DNA from: Granulosicoccus sp.
GTDB taxonomy: Bacteria > Pseudomonadota > Gammaproteobacteria > Granulosicoccales > Granulosicoccaceae
NCBI GenBank assembly: GCA_023300375.1
Contig: JALZWO010000186.1
Location: 1 to 36,008 of the forward strand
DNA length: 36,008 nucleotides
Reading direction: 5' to 3'
Positions 8,564-15,675 of the stretch are shown here, one piece after another (the stretch's first letter is position 1; each line of letters starts with the position of its first letter). Made by a program: the position numbers and the translations under genes. The notes under the pieces are model-generated. The model saw only the letters and a program-made list of their open reading frames with translations. It was not told where the DNA came from and did no database searches.

Positions 8564-9925
8564 TCAAACGCCGTTGTTACAAGTACCTAAATCACCACCA
8601 GCAAACATCTCATGATCTACCGGGTACTCAACTTGAGCACGTGGTGTTACTTCAACAATTTCAAGAAGGTCGAATTGTGATGAAGGATTGTCTTTTCCTT
8701 TCACAACCAGCACGTCTTTGAAGCACTGATGATCGTCTGCTCGATACTCAGTAGGACCGTTGCCCATGCCATCAAACTTGTGACCTTCAAGTGCGCCAAC
8801 AACCGCACAAGGCTCAAATGTACCGGCACGTTCTGCAGCATCTGCATACAGGAGTGTTTGCACGTAACAAGTATGAGCCGCCTGTGAAGGTGGGAAACCA
8901 TACTCTTGGCCGAATGACTTAACAAAAGCTTGACTACCTGCATCGGTCAAAGACCAGTGCCAGTTTGTTGAACCGAAGATGCCTTTAATGTTGTCTCCAG
9001 CACCTTGCGCCATGAGACGCGAGAACAGTGGAACGACAATCTGGAAGTCTTTACCGTCAACTTGTCGATCACGCAGACCGAACTGGATAGCTTGAGTCAG
9101 GGAGTTAACCATGTCCTTGCCGTAGTGGTTAAGAACCAGCGTATCGGCACCTGAATTCAATACTGGCGTGATGTACTGACTGAAGTCACCAGCACCTACC
9201 GGAGTCAGTACAGTTTCAGCGGTGTTCCAACCGATATTTTCCGTGGATGCCACGATAGAGGCTTCCTGTGTCCAGCCCCAGTTATAGTCGGCTGTTAGGT
9301 GATAGGCGTTTCGCTCTTTCCCGTAGTTCTTTTCTAGTACTGGACCCAGCGCCGCACCTGACATGAACGCGTTAAAGAAGTGACGAAAGCCGTTAGCTTT
9401 CTTATCTTTACCCGTTGTGTCGTTGGCGTGTGTGAGACCCGCCATGAAGATGACACCTGCATCCTGGCAAAGGCTTTGAACTGCAACCGCTACACCTGAC
9501 GACGATCCACCTGTGATCATGGTGACACCGTCTTTCTCGATCATACGCTTGGCCGAGGCTCTGGCAGCATCACTTTTAGTCTGTGTGTCGCCTGTTACGT
9601 ATTCGACTTTTTTGCCCAAGATACCGTTGCCTTTCAGAGCATTCGGTTGCATGGTATTCAACATGCCACCATCGCCTTCACCGTTAAGGTGCTTTACCGC
9701 TAGCTTGTATGCACGCAGCTCATCTGCGCCTTCGTCAGCGTACGCACCAGATTGAGGAACGTTAAAACCGAGTGTGACAGTACTAGCGTCGCCCGGATCG
9801 TTGACGTAATCTGCAGCAAACGCATTCTTTGTGAAGAACATTGGAGCGCCGGCTATGGCTGTTGTAGCAGCACTGGCCTTTAGTACATCACGGCGTGACC
9901 AATCGCTAGTTGTTTTCTTACTCAT
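8564..9925 (-). CDS. Tat-exported ABC transporter substrate-binding protein (branched-chain amino acid/amide class)
   Basis: A 453-residue periplasmic binding protein of the Leu/Ile/Val-binding (type I fold) family. The N-terminus has a twin-arginine signal (S10-R-R-D-V-L-K) and a likely cleavage after AFA-37, so it should be exported folded by Tat. The mature start (VTLGFNVPQSGAYADEG) and GGSSSGVAVAVQ are typical of the family. Five cysteines occur in the mature protein (LCQ, TCY, PCA, QCF, TCN), unusually many for this family and possibly disulphide-forming. ATG is preceded by a good aggaga ribosome site (9932-9937). The permease and ATPase genes follow on the same strand. The ligand is unknown; amino acids, amides, urea or aromatic acids are all handled by relatives. 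Confidence 0.9.
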   Translation of the reverse strand: MSKKTTSDWSRRDVLKASAATTAIAGAPMFFTKNAFAADYVNDPGDASTVTLGFNVPQSGAYADEGADELRAYKLAVKHLNGEGDGGMLNTMQPNALKGNGILGKKVEYVTGDTQTKSDAARASAKRMIEKDGVTMITGGSSSGVAVAVQSLCQDAGVIFMAGLTHANDTTGKDKKANGFRHFFNAFMSGAALGPVLEKNYGKERNAYHLTADYNWGWTQEASIVASTENIGWNTAETVLTPVGAGDFSQYITPVLNSGADTLVLNHYGKDMVNSLTQAIQFGLRDRQVDGKDFQIVVPLFSRLMAQGAGDNIKGIFGSTNWHWSLTDAGSQAFVKSFGQEYGFPPSQAAHTCYVQTLLYADAAERAGTFEPCAVVGALEGHKFDGMGNGPTEYRADDHQCFKDVLVVKGKDNPSSQFDLLEIVEVTPRAQVEYPVDHEMFAGGDLGTCNNGV

Positions 9926-9982
9926 GCATTCTCTCCTGAGAGTTTAACCGTTTGTTTTATCTTTCCGACCTTGATAACAACC

Positions 9983-10002
9983 GGCAAGCGAACTCGCTTG
10001 CC
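9983..10002 (-). promoter_or_regulatory. Hairpin in 5' leader of the binding-protein gene
   Basis: A perfect 8-bp stem (ggcaagcg/cgcttgcc) with a 4-base loop lies about 45 bp upstream of the ribosome site. It would form in the mRNA leader and could affect translation or stability; no known riboswitch class is recognised. Confidence 0.5.
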
Positions 10003-10024
10003 TGCCCCTCACCGCCTTTCGTAA

Positions 10025-10057
10025 TTCTGATCGCTCGTGGTGGAGCGACTTTCAGAA
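10025..10057 (-). promoter_or_regulatory. Stem-loop in 5' leader of the binding-protein gene
   Basis: The arms ttctga+tcgctc (10025-10036) and gagcga+tcagaa (10043-10048, 10052-10057) pair as 12 bp with a three-base bulge and a six-base loop. It lies in the presumed leader of the ABC operon beside a second hairpin. The family is not recognised. Confidence 0.45.
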
Positions 10058-10076
10058 CGACGGCGGATGCCCGTTA

Positions 10077-10093
10077 GGCATAACTGTTATGCC
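10077..10093. promoter_or_regulatory. 17-bp palindrome, candidate operator of the ABC importer operon
   Basis: ggcataac-t-gttatgcc is a perfect inverted repeat of 8-bp arms around one base. Its size and symmetry suit a dimeric regulator. It is located just downstream of the possible -10 box, a repressing position. A half-site copy occurs at 10246-10255. Confidence 0.5.
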
Positions 10094-10114
10094 ACGGTCT
10101 TTGGGTGTTTAGCT

Positions 10115-10140
10115 AGTATAGAGAAAGATAAACCTAGCAA
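10115..10140 (-). promoter_or_regulatory. Possible sigma-70 promoter for the ABC importer operon
   Basis: On the - strand a tatact box (10115-10120) is preceded by ttgcta (10135-10140), but the spacing of 14 is too short for a good match. The -10 box is credible; the -35 box is weak. Reported only as the best candidate in the leader. Confidence 0.25.
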
Positions 10141-10300
10141 GAATAAAGTTTAATAGTTAGTATTATCAACGGATTAGCTCAAAAATGTTGATATCTTGCC
10201 ACGCACAACATGCGACATCAGGATAATTGTTACGAAAAGTAACGGCTGTTATGCCGCTATCCGCATGATTGGCCGTGCCACCGAGCAATGTGCAGACGGC

Positions 10301-10909
10301 TCATTCGCTCAACGGCTTGTCAAACAGCCATTGATCTAGAACCGCATGGGCGTCATCAAGGCCTGTATTTTTAAGTGAAGAAAAATCTTGCAACGACGCT
10401 TCCACACCAGCATCTTCGAGTGCAGTTTGTGTACTGCGCACCGCACGCGCTACCTGACTGCGCGACAATTTGTCCGATTTTGTCAGCAGTACGTGTAAGC
10501 CAGACTGCCCCTGCTGTTGTAACTCGATGAGAGCACGATCAGACTCTGTCATGGGATGACGTATGTCCATAACAAGTACCAGACCTCGCAGACTCTCTCG
10601 GGAAATAAGGTACTGAGTCATTGCGAGTTGCCACTGTTTTTGTCTACCCTTTGATACTTGTGCGTAACCATAACCGGGAAGATCGACTAAAAACCTTCCT
10701 TCATCCAATGAGAAGTGGTTTATGAGCTGCGTGCGACCCGGCGTTTTGCTGGTTCTGGCAAGTTTTGTATTGCGGGTGATCGTATTAATGGCGCTACTCT
10801 TGCCTGCATTAGATCGGCCTGCAAAGGCAACTTCACACGTAGACTCTGGGCATTGATCGGGAATACTCGCGCTTGAATCGAATTGCGCAGAGAAATAGGC
10901 TTTGTTCAT
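10301..10909 (-). CDS. engB: Ribosome biogenesis GTP-binding protein EngB (YihA/YsxC)
   Basis: A small TRAFAC GTPase needed for late 50S ribosome assembly. G motifs are all visible: GRSNAGKS (G1), KTPGRT (G2), DLPGYG (G3), LTKSDK (G4) and SSLKNTG near the G5 position. I choose ATG at 10909 (starting MNKAYF, 202 residues) over a GTG four codons upstream; both give normal family length. It is divergent from the cytochrome c4 gene, a neighbourhood also known in Pseudomonas and relatives, which supports both calls. Confidence 0.95.
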   Translation of the reverse strand: MNKAYFSAQFDSSASIPDQCPESTCEVAFAGRSNAGKSSAINTITRNTKLARTSKTPGRTQLINHFSLDEGRFLVDLPGYGYAQVSKGRQKQWQLAMTQYLISRESLRGLVLVMDIRHPMTESDRALIELQQQGQSGLHVLLTKSDKLSRSQVARAVRSTQTALEDAGVEASLQDFSSLKNTGLDDAHAVLDQWLFDKPLSE

Positions 10910-11018
10910 TTTGTTACACACTCTTTCCGAGCAAGTTCAGTCTGCTAGAATTTCACAATCCTGTGCGGCGCTCACGGCGTACAGTCTAATACACGAATAC
11001 TGTCTATCTGGAGTTTCA

Positions 11019-11639
11019 ATGAAAAACTGGTTCCTATCGGCCATGTTATTTTGCCTATGCTTCGCGGGTCTGGCTCAGGCTGAAGGTGATGCCGCTGCTG
11101 GCCAAGCGAAGTCTGCAGTCTGTGCGGCATGTCATGGTGCAGACGGCAAATCCATTCAACCGGCCTATCCCAACCTAGCAGGACAACATGCCAGCTATAT
11201 CGCCAAGCAGCTTACTGATTACCGCGACGGCAATCGAGTCAACGCATTGATGTCTGGGCAAGCAGCCAATCTTAGTGACCAGGACATTCTCGATCTTTCG
11301 GCCTACTTCTCTGAAATGCAGAAAATTCCAGGCGTAGCAACTGAAGAAAATCTGGCACTAGGCGAGAATATTTTTCGCGGCGGCGTTACGGCTGCTGGTA
11401 TAGCATCTTGCGCCGCCTGTCACGGCCCTGCAGGTGCTGGCAACCCGGCAGCCGTTTGGCCTGTGCTTGCAGGCCAAAATGCTCAATACACCGCTGATCA
11501 ACTTCGCTATTTTCGTGCGGGCGAGCGCAATAATGATCCGAACGCGATGATGCGCAATGTGGCCAAACGATTGACCGACGCAGAAATAGAAGCAGTATCC
11601 AACTATATCGCGGGCCTGTATTCGCAAGTGAGCGACTAG
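11019..11639 (+). CDS. Cytochrome c4, periplasmic dihaem cytochrome
   Basis: A 206-residue dihaem c-type cytochrome that shuttles electrons between the quinol-oxidising complex and terminal oxidases. It has a cleavable signal peptide (~1-21, LAQA), a first haem site CAACH at 35-39 and a second at 131-135. Probable axial methionines lie in NALMSG (M78) and NAMMRN (M177/178). The two halves are homologous, as in the c4 family. The start at 11019 is chosen because the signal peptide begins there and a ctggag ribosome site precedes it; an open frame extends upstream to 10902 but would put extra residues before the signal. Divergent from engB. Confidence 0.94.
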   Translation: MKNWFLSAMLFCLCFAGLAQAEGDAAAGQAKSAVCAACHGADGKSIQPAYPNLAGQHASYIAKQLTDYRDGNRVNALMSGQAANLSDQDILDLSAYFSEMQKIPGVATEENLALGENIFRGGVTAAGIASCAACHGPAGAGNPAAVWPVLAGQNAQYTADQLRYFRAGERNNDPNAMMRNVAKRLTDAEIEAVSNYIAGLYSQVSD

Positions 11640-11693
11640 CTCAGACCCTAGCGCCCCTGATGAGCTGCAAAGGCTAATCAGGGCACAGCGTTT

Positions 11694-11728
11694 CCCCTTG
11701 TTAATTTTCTTGGAAAATTGGCAAGGGG
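11694..11728. terminator. Hairpin between convergent cytochrome c4 and phosphoesterase genes
   Basis: The 15-base arms (ccccttgttaatttt at 11694-11708 and aaaattggcaagggg at 11714-11728) pair at 13 of 15 positions around a 5-base loop. It lies between two convergent genes and likely ends both transcripts; the flanking T/A runs are short. A smaller inverted repeat (ccctgat...atcaggg) lies just upstream, at 11655-11683. Confidence 0.6.
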
Positions 11729-11802
11729 GAAATTTGCAGCAGACAATGTGCGACGGCCAACATTGCAATTAATCGCTCCTAGCCGAACCACAGGAGATCT
11801 AC

Positions 11803-12444
11803 TCAGCTAAGATCGAAAATCACTGGTTCATGAACAATGCGGTAGTGTTTGTTCATCGTGCTGATATTTAAGTACGTCGTGCCGGACAGGTCTTCACGCC
11901 CACGCCCCTCGTGAATATGACCAAAAAGATGCACGGTGGGAGTTAGCTTTTGCACTTTCTCAAGTAACGAAGGGCACCCGGTTTTCTCGAAGCCACCCGT
12001 AGGGCGCTCTACTGCGTCCATAATCCCGAAAGGGGGACCATGCGTAATCAGCACGTCAGTGGTGTCGGGAATGAGGTCCCAATGTGCCTCAATGTCCTCG
12101 CCAGGATCACGCATGAAGGCCCAGTCACAGAATCTGGGGGTAATGGGGGAGCCCCAAAACTGACGCCCATCTATCTCATATCCCGAGTCATTGAGCAGAA
12201 TCACCCCGGCTTCTCTAGCAAATTCGAGGCACGTCTCAGGCTCCTGCTCTAGATAAGTGTCATGGTTCCCCGCGATACACAGGACATGCTTAAATCCTTG
12301 CGAGCCGATCCAGCGCATGAAGCTCTGCACGTTATCGCGTGTGCCATGGGCCGTAAAATCACCAGCGTGGATGAGTACATCACCTGGCGGCAACTTAAGC
12401 CCCTCATGGTCACCATGTGTGTCACTGATGCAAACCAGCCTCAC
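11803..12444 (-). CDS. Calcineurin-like metallophosphoesterase
   Basis: A 213-residue cytoplasmic protein with the dimetal phosphoesterase motif series: D-T-H (SDTHGDH, ~7-13), GD-x (AGDFTAHG), GNHD, HGPP and GHIHEGRG. It resembles the small MPPED/YfcE-like group acting on phosphodiesters; the substrate cannot be told. The start codon is GTG, supported by a strong gagggg ribosome site (12451-12456) six bases upstream. It runs convergently with cytochrome c4, and a 114-bp gap separates it from the upstream gene. Confidence 0.85.
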   Translation of the reverse strand: MRLVCISDTHGDHEGLKLPPGDVLIHAGDFTAHGTRDNVQSFMRWIGSQGFKHVLCIAGNHDTYLEQEPETCLEFAREAGVILLNDSGYEIDGRQFWGSPITPRFCDWAFMRDPGEDIEAHWDLIPDTTDVLITHGPPFGIMDAVERPTGGFEKTGCPSLLEKVQKLTPTVHLFGHIHEGRGREDLSGTTYLNISTMNKHYRIVHEPVIFDLS

Positions 12445-12558
12445 CGTACACCCCTCACTACTCTTGAATGACTCAAGAGAGAATTGAATATCTTTTTATG
12501 CATATGTTCGTTATGCGTTTGCCGCCCCATCTAACAATTCATCGGCACCAATAGCGCT

Positions 12559-13635
12559 TCACTTCAACTTCTCTCCAATAATAACCTCTGCGCGCAATAG
12601 AATACCGTATGTCCGCTCAAAATCTGCGCTGGACGGCCACGCTACAGAAGGCCAGATCTCGTAAAAAAACCATGGACGCCCTACATTGTGCCTCCAACGA
12701 GCTCTGAATTGGTGCCCGCGATACCGTTCAGTTTCGTCCTCCTCCAGGTCTGTCTGATAACTGGCAAGCCCCTCAAGAGCCACTGAACGACGCTCACCGA
12801 GCTGCCAATAAACTCCCGTGGTGTGCCCAACAACCGCCCCCTCCTGACCATTCTCCCAATCTACAGAGGTGAATGTTCTAAAAAAAACATCTTTTCTGTC
12901 GTTGGAAAACAACTTTCGCCGCAAATCAAAGGACAGCCTGTTTTCGAATCCTGTTACGAAATAGTAGTAATAACTGTTGCCTAAACTGGCTCTCCAGTTT
13001 TTATTAAAATCAACGCGAAAGCGCAGATTCACTCGACTAAAAAACTGAATCCGGCTATTTTGCCTGCGAAGGCCTAAATCCAGATCGACTTTGGAATTTT
13101 CGCGTGCCGAACGAATAAAACGCAAAGCCACCGACGCATTCCTGTCCGCACCTCCCAGATCAGCAAGATCCTGCTCCTGAGCTGACGTATCCACATCATC
13201 ATCTTCGGTACTGATTAACAGCTTGAGTTTACGCTCTGTTTCGGGCAACACAGCACGCACTTTCACAGATGATTTCAGCTCAAAGGACTTCCCATTGGTA
13301 CCCCGTACGCCTTCTACTCGTATTCTGGCCCAGCTACCCGTACTGACAGCATCATCATCAGAACCTGCATTACTGAAAAAGCCGTCCACCTGCCCCATAA
13401 AAGCACCGAATCGCTCTGAAGCAAGACGTTGTGCGCCATCAGCCATGTTAATAGAACGCCTGATCACACCAATGCGAACGATATTCTGCCTTCGCTCAAC
13501 AGCTCCCCGGTTAGTCTCTATTTTAGAGCTTGTCGAATCGTCTTTGAGGTTAGATTCGTTAGCGTGCACCTGTGCATTTTGAAAAACCAGAACACAAATT
13601 ACTGCAAGACAAGACGCAGCAATCGTTCTACGCAT
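12559..13635 (-). CDS. Unknown exported protein, probable outer-membrane beta-barrel
   Basis: A 358-residue protein I do not recognise. It has a signal peptide (~1-25, ending VHA). A charged, Asp/Glu-rich segment follows, and the C-terminal two-thirds consist of alternating polar/aromatic stretches (for example FFSRVNLRFRVDF, YYYYFVTGF, FFRTFTSVDW, VGHTTGVYWQLG) typical of transmembrane beta-strands. It does not end in the usual aromatic BAM signal: the last residues are GEKLK. Its ATG overlaps the hisC stop by 8 bp, so it is translationally coupled to hisC, a strange pairing. Function unknown. Confidence 0.6.
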   Translation of the reverse strand: MRRTIAASCLAVICVLVFQNAQVHANESNLKDDSTSSKIETNRGAVERRQNIVRIGVIRRSINMADGAQRLASERFGAFMGQVDGFFSNAGSDDDAVSTGSWARIRVEGVRGTNGKSFELKSSVKVRAVLPETERKLKLLISTEDDDVDTSAQEQDLADLGGADRNASVALRFIRSARENSKVDLDLGLRRQNSRIQFFSRVNLRFRVDFNKNWRASLGNSYYYYFVTGFENRLSFDLRRKLFSNDRKDVFFRTFTSVDWENGQEGAVVGHTTGVYWQLGERRSVALEGLASYQTDLEEDETERYRGHQFRARWRHNVGRPWFFYEIWPSVAWPSSADFERTYGILLRAEVIIGEKLK

Positions 13636-14701
13636 CTATGCAATCCATGAGCTTACTCATATCGGAGCTTGTGCCAATGGAAATTCGCAACCAATCTTCC
13701 AGCCTCGGTTTTTTCCAGTATCGAACCAGCACACCTGCGGCACTCAAACGCTGAAAGAGTTCATGGGCTGCAGGCTCGCAACCGTCAACCTTAGTTGGCC
13801 TTGGAACGCGTGCGAATATAAAGTTTGCCGATGAGGCTAACACCTCAAAACCTCGGCTCCGCAATTGCTCTGTCGTCCAGTCTCTGGATTCAATAATTTG
13901 AGAAAGCGTTTGCTTGTAATAGCTGTCATCCTCAATCGAGGCAATACCAGCGGCTTGTGCCACAGCATCCACAGGATAAGAGTTAAACGAATTTTTTACT
14001 CTCTGCAAGCCTTCTATCAACGATTTATCGCCGAACGCCACACCCAACCGCATGCCAGCCAGAGAACGTCCTTTAGAGAACGTTTGACTGACGAGAAGAT
14101 TGGGGTATTCATTGACTAAACTAACAACACTTTGTGCACCTAGATCCGCATAGGCCTCATCAACCAGAAGTACTTGTTCTGTGTGTTTTTTCAATAGCGT
14201 GTCAATGGAGTCACGCGGCGTTGCCAATCCTGTGGGAGCGTTGGGGTTTGGGAAAATAATACTGCCAGCGTTAGGGACGAATCGTTCCATCGACAAGCTG
14301 TAGTCAGCTTCAAGGCTGACAATCTGTGACTCGATAGAGTACAGATCGCAATACACCGGGTAGAAACTATAGGTGATGTCAGGGTACTGAAGTGCCTTGC
14401 CGTCAGTGAAGAAGGCGAGAAAAGCCAACGCCAGAATTTCGTCAGAACCATTGCCGACAAACACATTCTCTAGTGCAACACCGTGATAGGCAGCAAGCGC
14501 CTCACGGAGTTCCACTGATTCTGGGTCGGGGTAACGGCGCAAAACGTCTGAACTCACATTGCCGATAGCTCGCATCACCTCAGGTGATGGAGGGTACGGA
14601 TTCTCGTTCGTGTTGAGCTTGATTATATTGTCGCCACTGCGCTGCTCACCGGGTACATAAGGGGTGAGTCCTTTAACAGTGTCTGTCCAGAATTTAGTCA
14701 T
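13628..14701 (-). CDS. hisC: Histidinol-phosphate aminotransferase
   Basis: A 357-residue PLP-dependent class I/II aminotransferase. It transfers an amino group from glutamate to imidazole acetol phosphate in histidine synthesis. Visible motifs: LNTNENP at 29-35, NPNAPTG at 152-158, DEAY at 181-184, and the PLP-binding lysine in TFSKGRSLAGMRLG (K210). Length and motifs fit HisC. No other histidine genes are nearby; the gene lies 26 bp after an IclR regulator and overlaps an outer-membrane-like gene by 8 bp. A second HisC-like enzyme with broader substrates (aromatic amino acids) remains possible. Confidence 0.85.
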   Translation of the reverse strand: MTKFWTDTVKGLTPYVPGEQRSGDNIIKLNTNENPYPPSPEVMRAIGNVSSDVLRRYPDPESVELREALAAYHGVALENVFVGNGSDEILALAFLAFFTDGKALQYPDITYSFYPVYCDLYSIESQIVSLEADYSLSMERFVPNAGSIIFPNPNAPTGLATPRDSIDTLLKKHTEQVLLVDEAYADLGAQSVVSLVNEYPNLLVSQTFSKGRSLAGMRLGVAFGDKSLIEGLQRVKNSFNSYPVDAVAQAAGIASIEDDSYYKQTLSQIIESRDWTTEQLRSRGFEVLASSANFIFARVPRPTKVDGCEPAAHELFQRLSAAGVLVRYWKKPRLEDWLRISIGTSSDMSKLMDCIDA

Positions 14702-14727
14702 CTCAAGCTGTTAGCGACCATGTTTGG

Positions 14728-15537
14728 CTAATCTTCAAGCAGGCAACTCAGTTGTTGGCTGGCAGCCTTGAGTTGCGGTAAAAAATCAGATACCTTGGAA
14801 AAAGGCACTCTCATGCGGGGAGCATGAAATGACAACGTAGCGTACAGCCTTCCCGCACTGTTGTTCACAGGCACTGCCAGTGCAACCATGCCGTCTATGT
14901 ATTCTTCGTTATCCAACGCATACCCACGCTGTGCCGTAAGCTGTAGTTCACTGATCAAGGCCTGCTTATCTACCAAGGTGTTGCTGGTATGGCGTGACAG
15001 GCAAGTGTTGTCGATAATTGTATCCAGAGAGCAGGATTTAAGGGTGCTTAGGTACATTTTTCCGCCTGCTGTTGCATAGGCAGGAACTCGACTACCGACC
15101 TGCAAATTGACGCGTACTGGCCAGTGTGTCTCAGCTCGGTCAAAGTAAATCATCTCCGCACCATCAGGAATAGCGATATTACAGGTTTCACCAATCTGTT
15201 CTGACAAGCCTTTCAGTATGGCTCGCCTCTGAACTTGCAAAGGCGCCGATGCCAACACGTCTAACGCAAGTTTGTGCAGCTGGTTTCCTGCCTGAAGCCC
15301 TCGTCCATTCAGACTCGCTTCGACGTAACCTTGCTCTTCCAGCGTTGCGCAAAGCCGATGTGCACTAGCCTTGGGTATTTGCAGCATTTCTGCAATATCT
15401 GTTGGGCTCAACGGGCTCTCGGAAGCAACAATCGTGTTGAGGATAGACAACACACGTTTCACCGTCGACCCTCTTGCCGGAGGCAAGTCGGTACTAACTT
15501 GCAAATTGCCTTCTGGCGTGTCAGCTAAATCTGACAT
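14728..15537 (-). CDS. IclR-family transcriptional regulator
   Basis: A 269-residue regulator: an N-terminal winged helix-turn-helix (~27-85, with PTDIAEMLQIPKASAHRLC) and a C-terminal effector-binding IclR domain (~95-265, with AYATAGGKMYLS and GYALDNEEYIDGMVALAVPV). It is divergent from the GMC oxidoreductase gene across 138 bp that contain a 15-bp near-palindrome (15610-15624). It likely controls that gene and perhaps hisC downstream. The effector is unknown. Confidence 0.9.
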   Translation of the reverse strand: MSDLADTPEGNLQVSTDLPPARGSTVKRVLSILNTIVASESPLSPTDIAEMLQIPKASAHRLCATLEEQGYVEASLNGRGLQAGNQLHKLALDVLASAPLQVQRRAILKGLSEQIGETCNIAIPDGAEMIYFDRAETHWPVRVNLQVGSRVPAYATAGGKMYLSTLKSCSLDTIIDNTCLSRHTSNTLVDKQALISELQLTAQRGYALDNEEYIDGMVALAVPVNNSAGRLYATLSFHAPRMRVPFSKVSDFLPQLKAASQQLSCLLED

Positions 15538-15609
15538 GAGACCTCATTTCGGCTGTCGCCACTTGGTTAGTTACGTGTTCTGAAAAATCAAGATCGTTCA
15601 CTGTATATC

Positions 15610-15624
15610 GAAAATGAGATTTCC
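15610..15624. promoter_or_regulatory. Candidate IclR operator in divergent promoter region
   Basis: gaaaat-gag-atttcc is an inverted repeat of 6-bp arms with one mismatch around three bases. IclR-family regulators bind near-palindromes of about this size, often of GGAAAT/ATTTCC type. It lies midway between the divergent starts at 15537 and 15676. Confidence 0.5.
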
Positions 15625-15675
15625 AGTACCATTATATGAACCGAAGTTGGCACTCTTCAGAGAACCTATCCCAGC

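Larger units (their letters stand above)
9926..10300. other. Structured leader and promoter region of the ABC importer operon
   Basis: This 375-bp gap separates the binding-protein start from the engB stop. On the - strand it holds, going toward the gene, a possible promoter (10115-10140), a 17-bp palindrome (10077-10093), a long stem-loop (10025-10057) and a short perfect hairpin (9983-10002). No open reading frame of note is present. A 10-mer from the palindrome, ctgttatgcc (10084-10093), recurs at 10246-10255. Confidence 0.6.
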
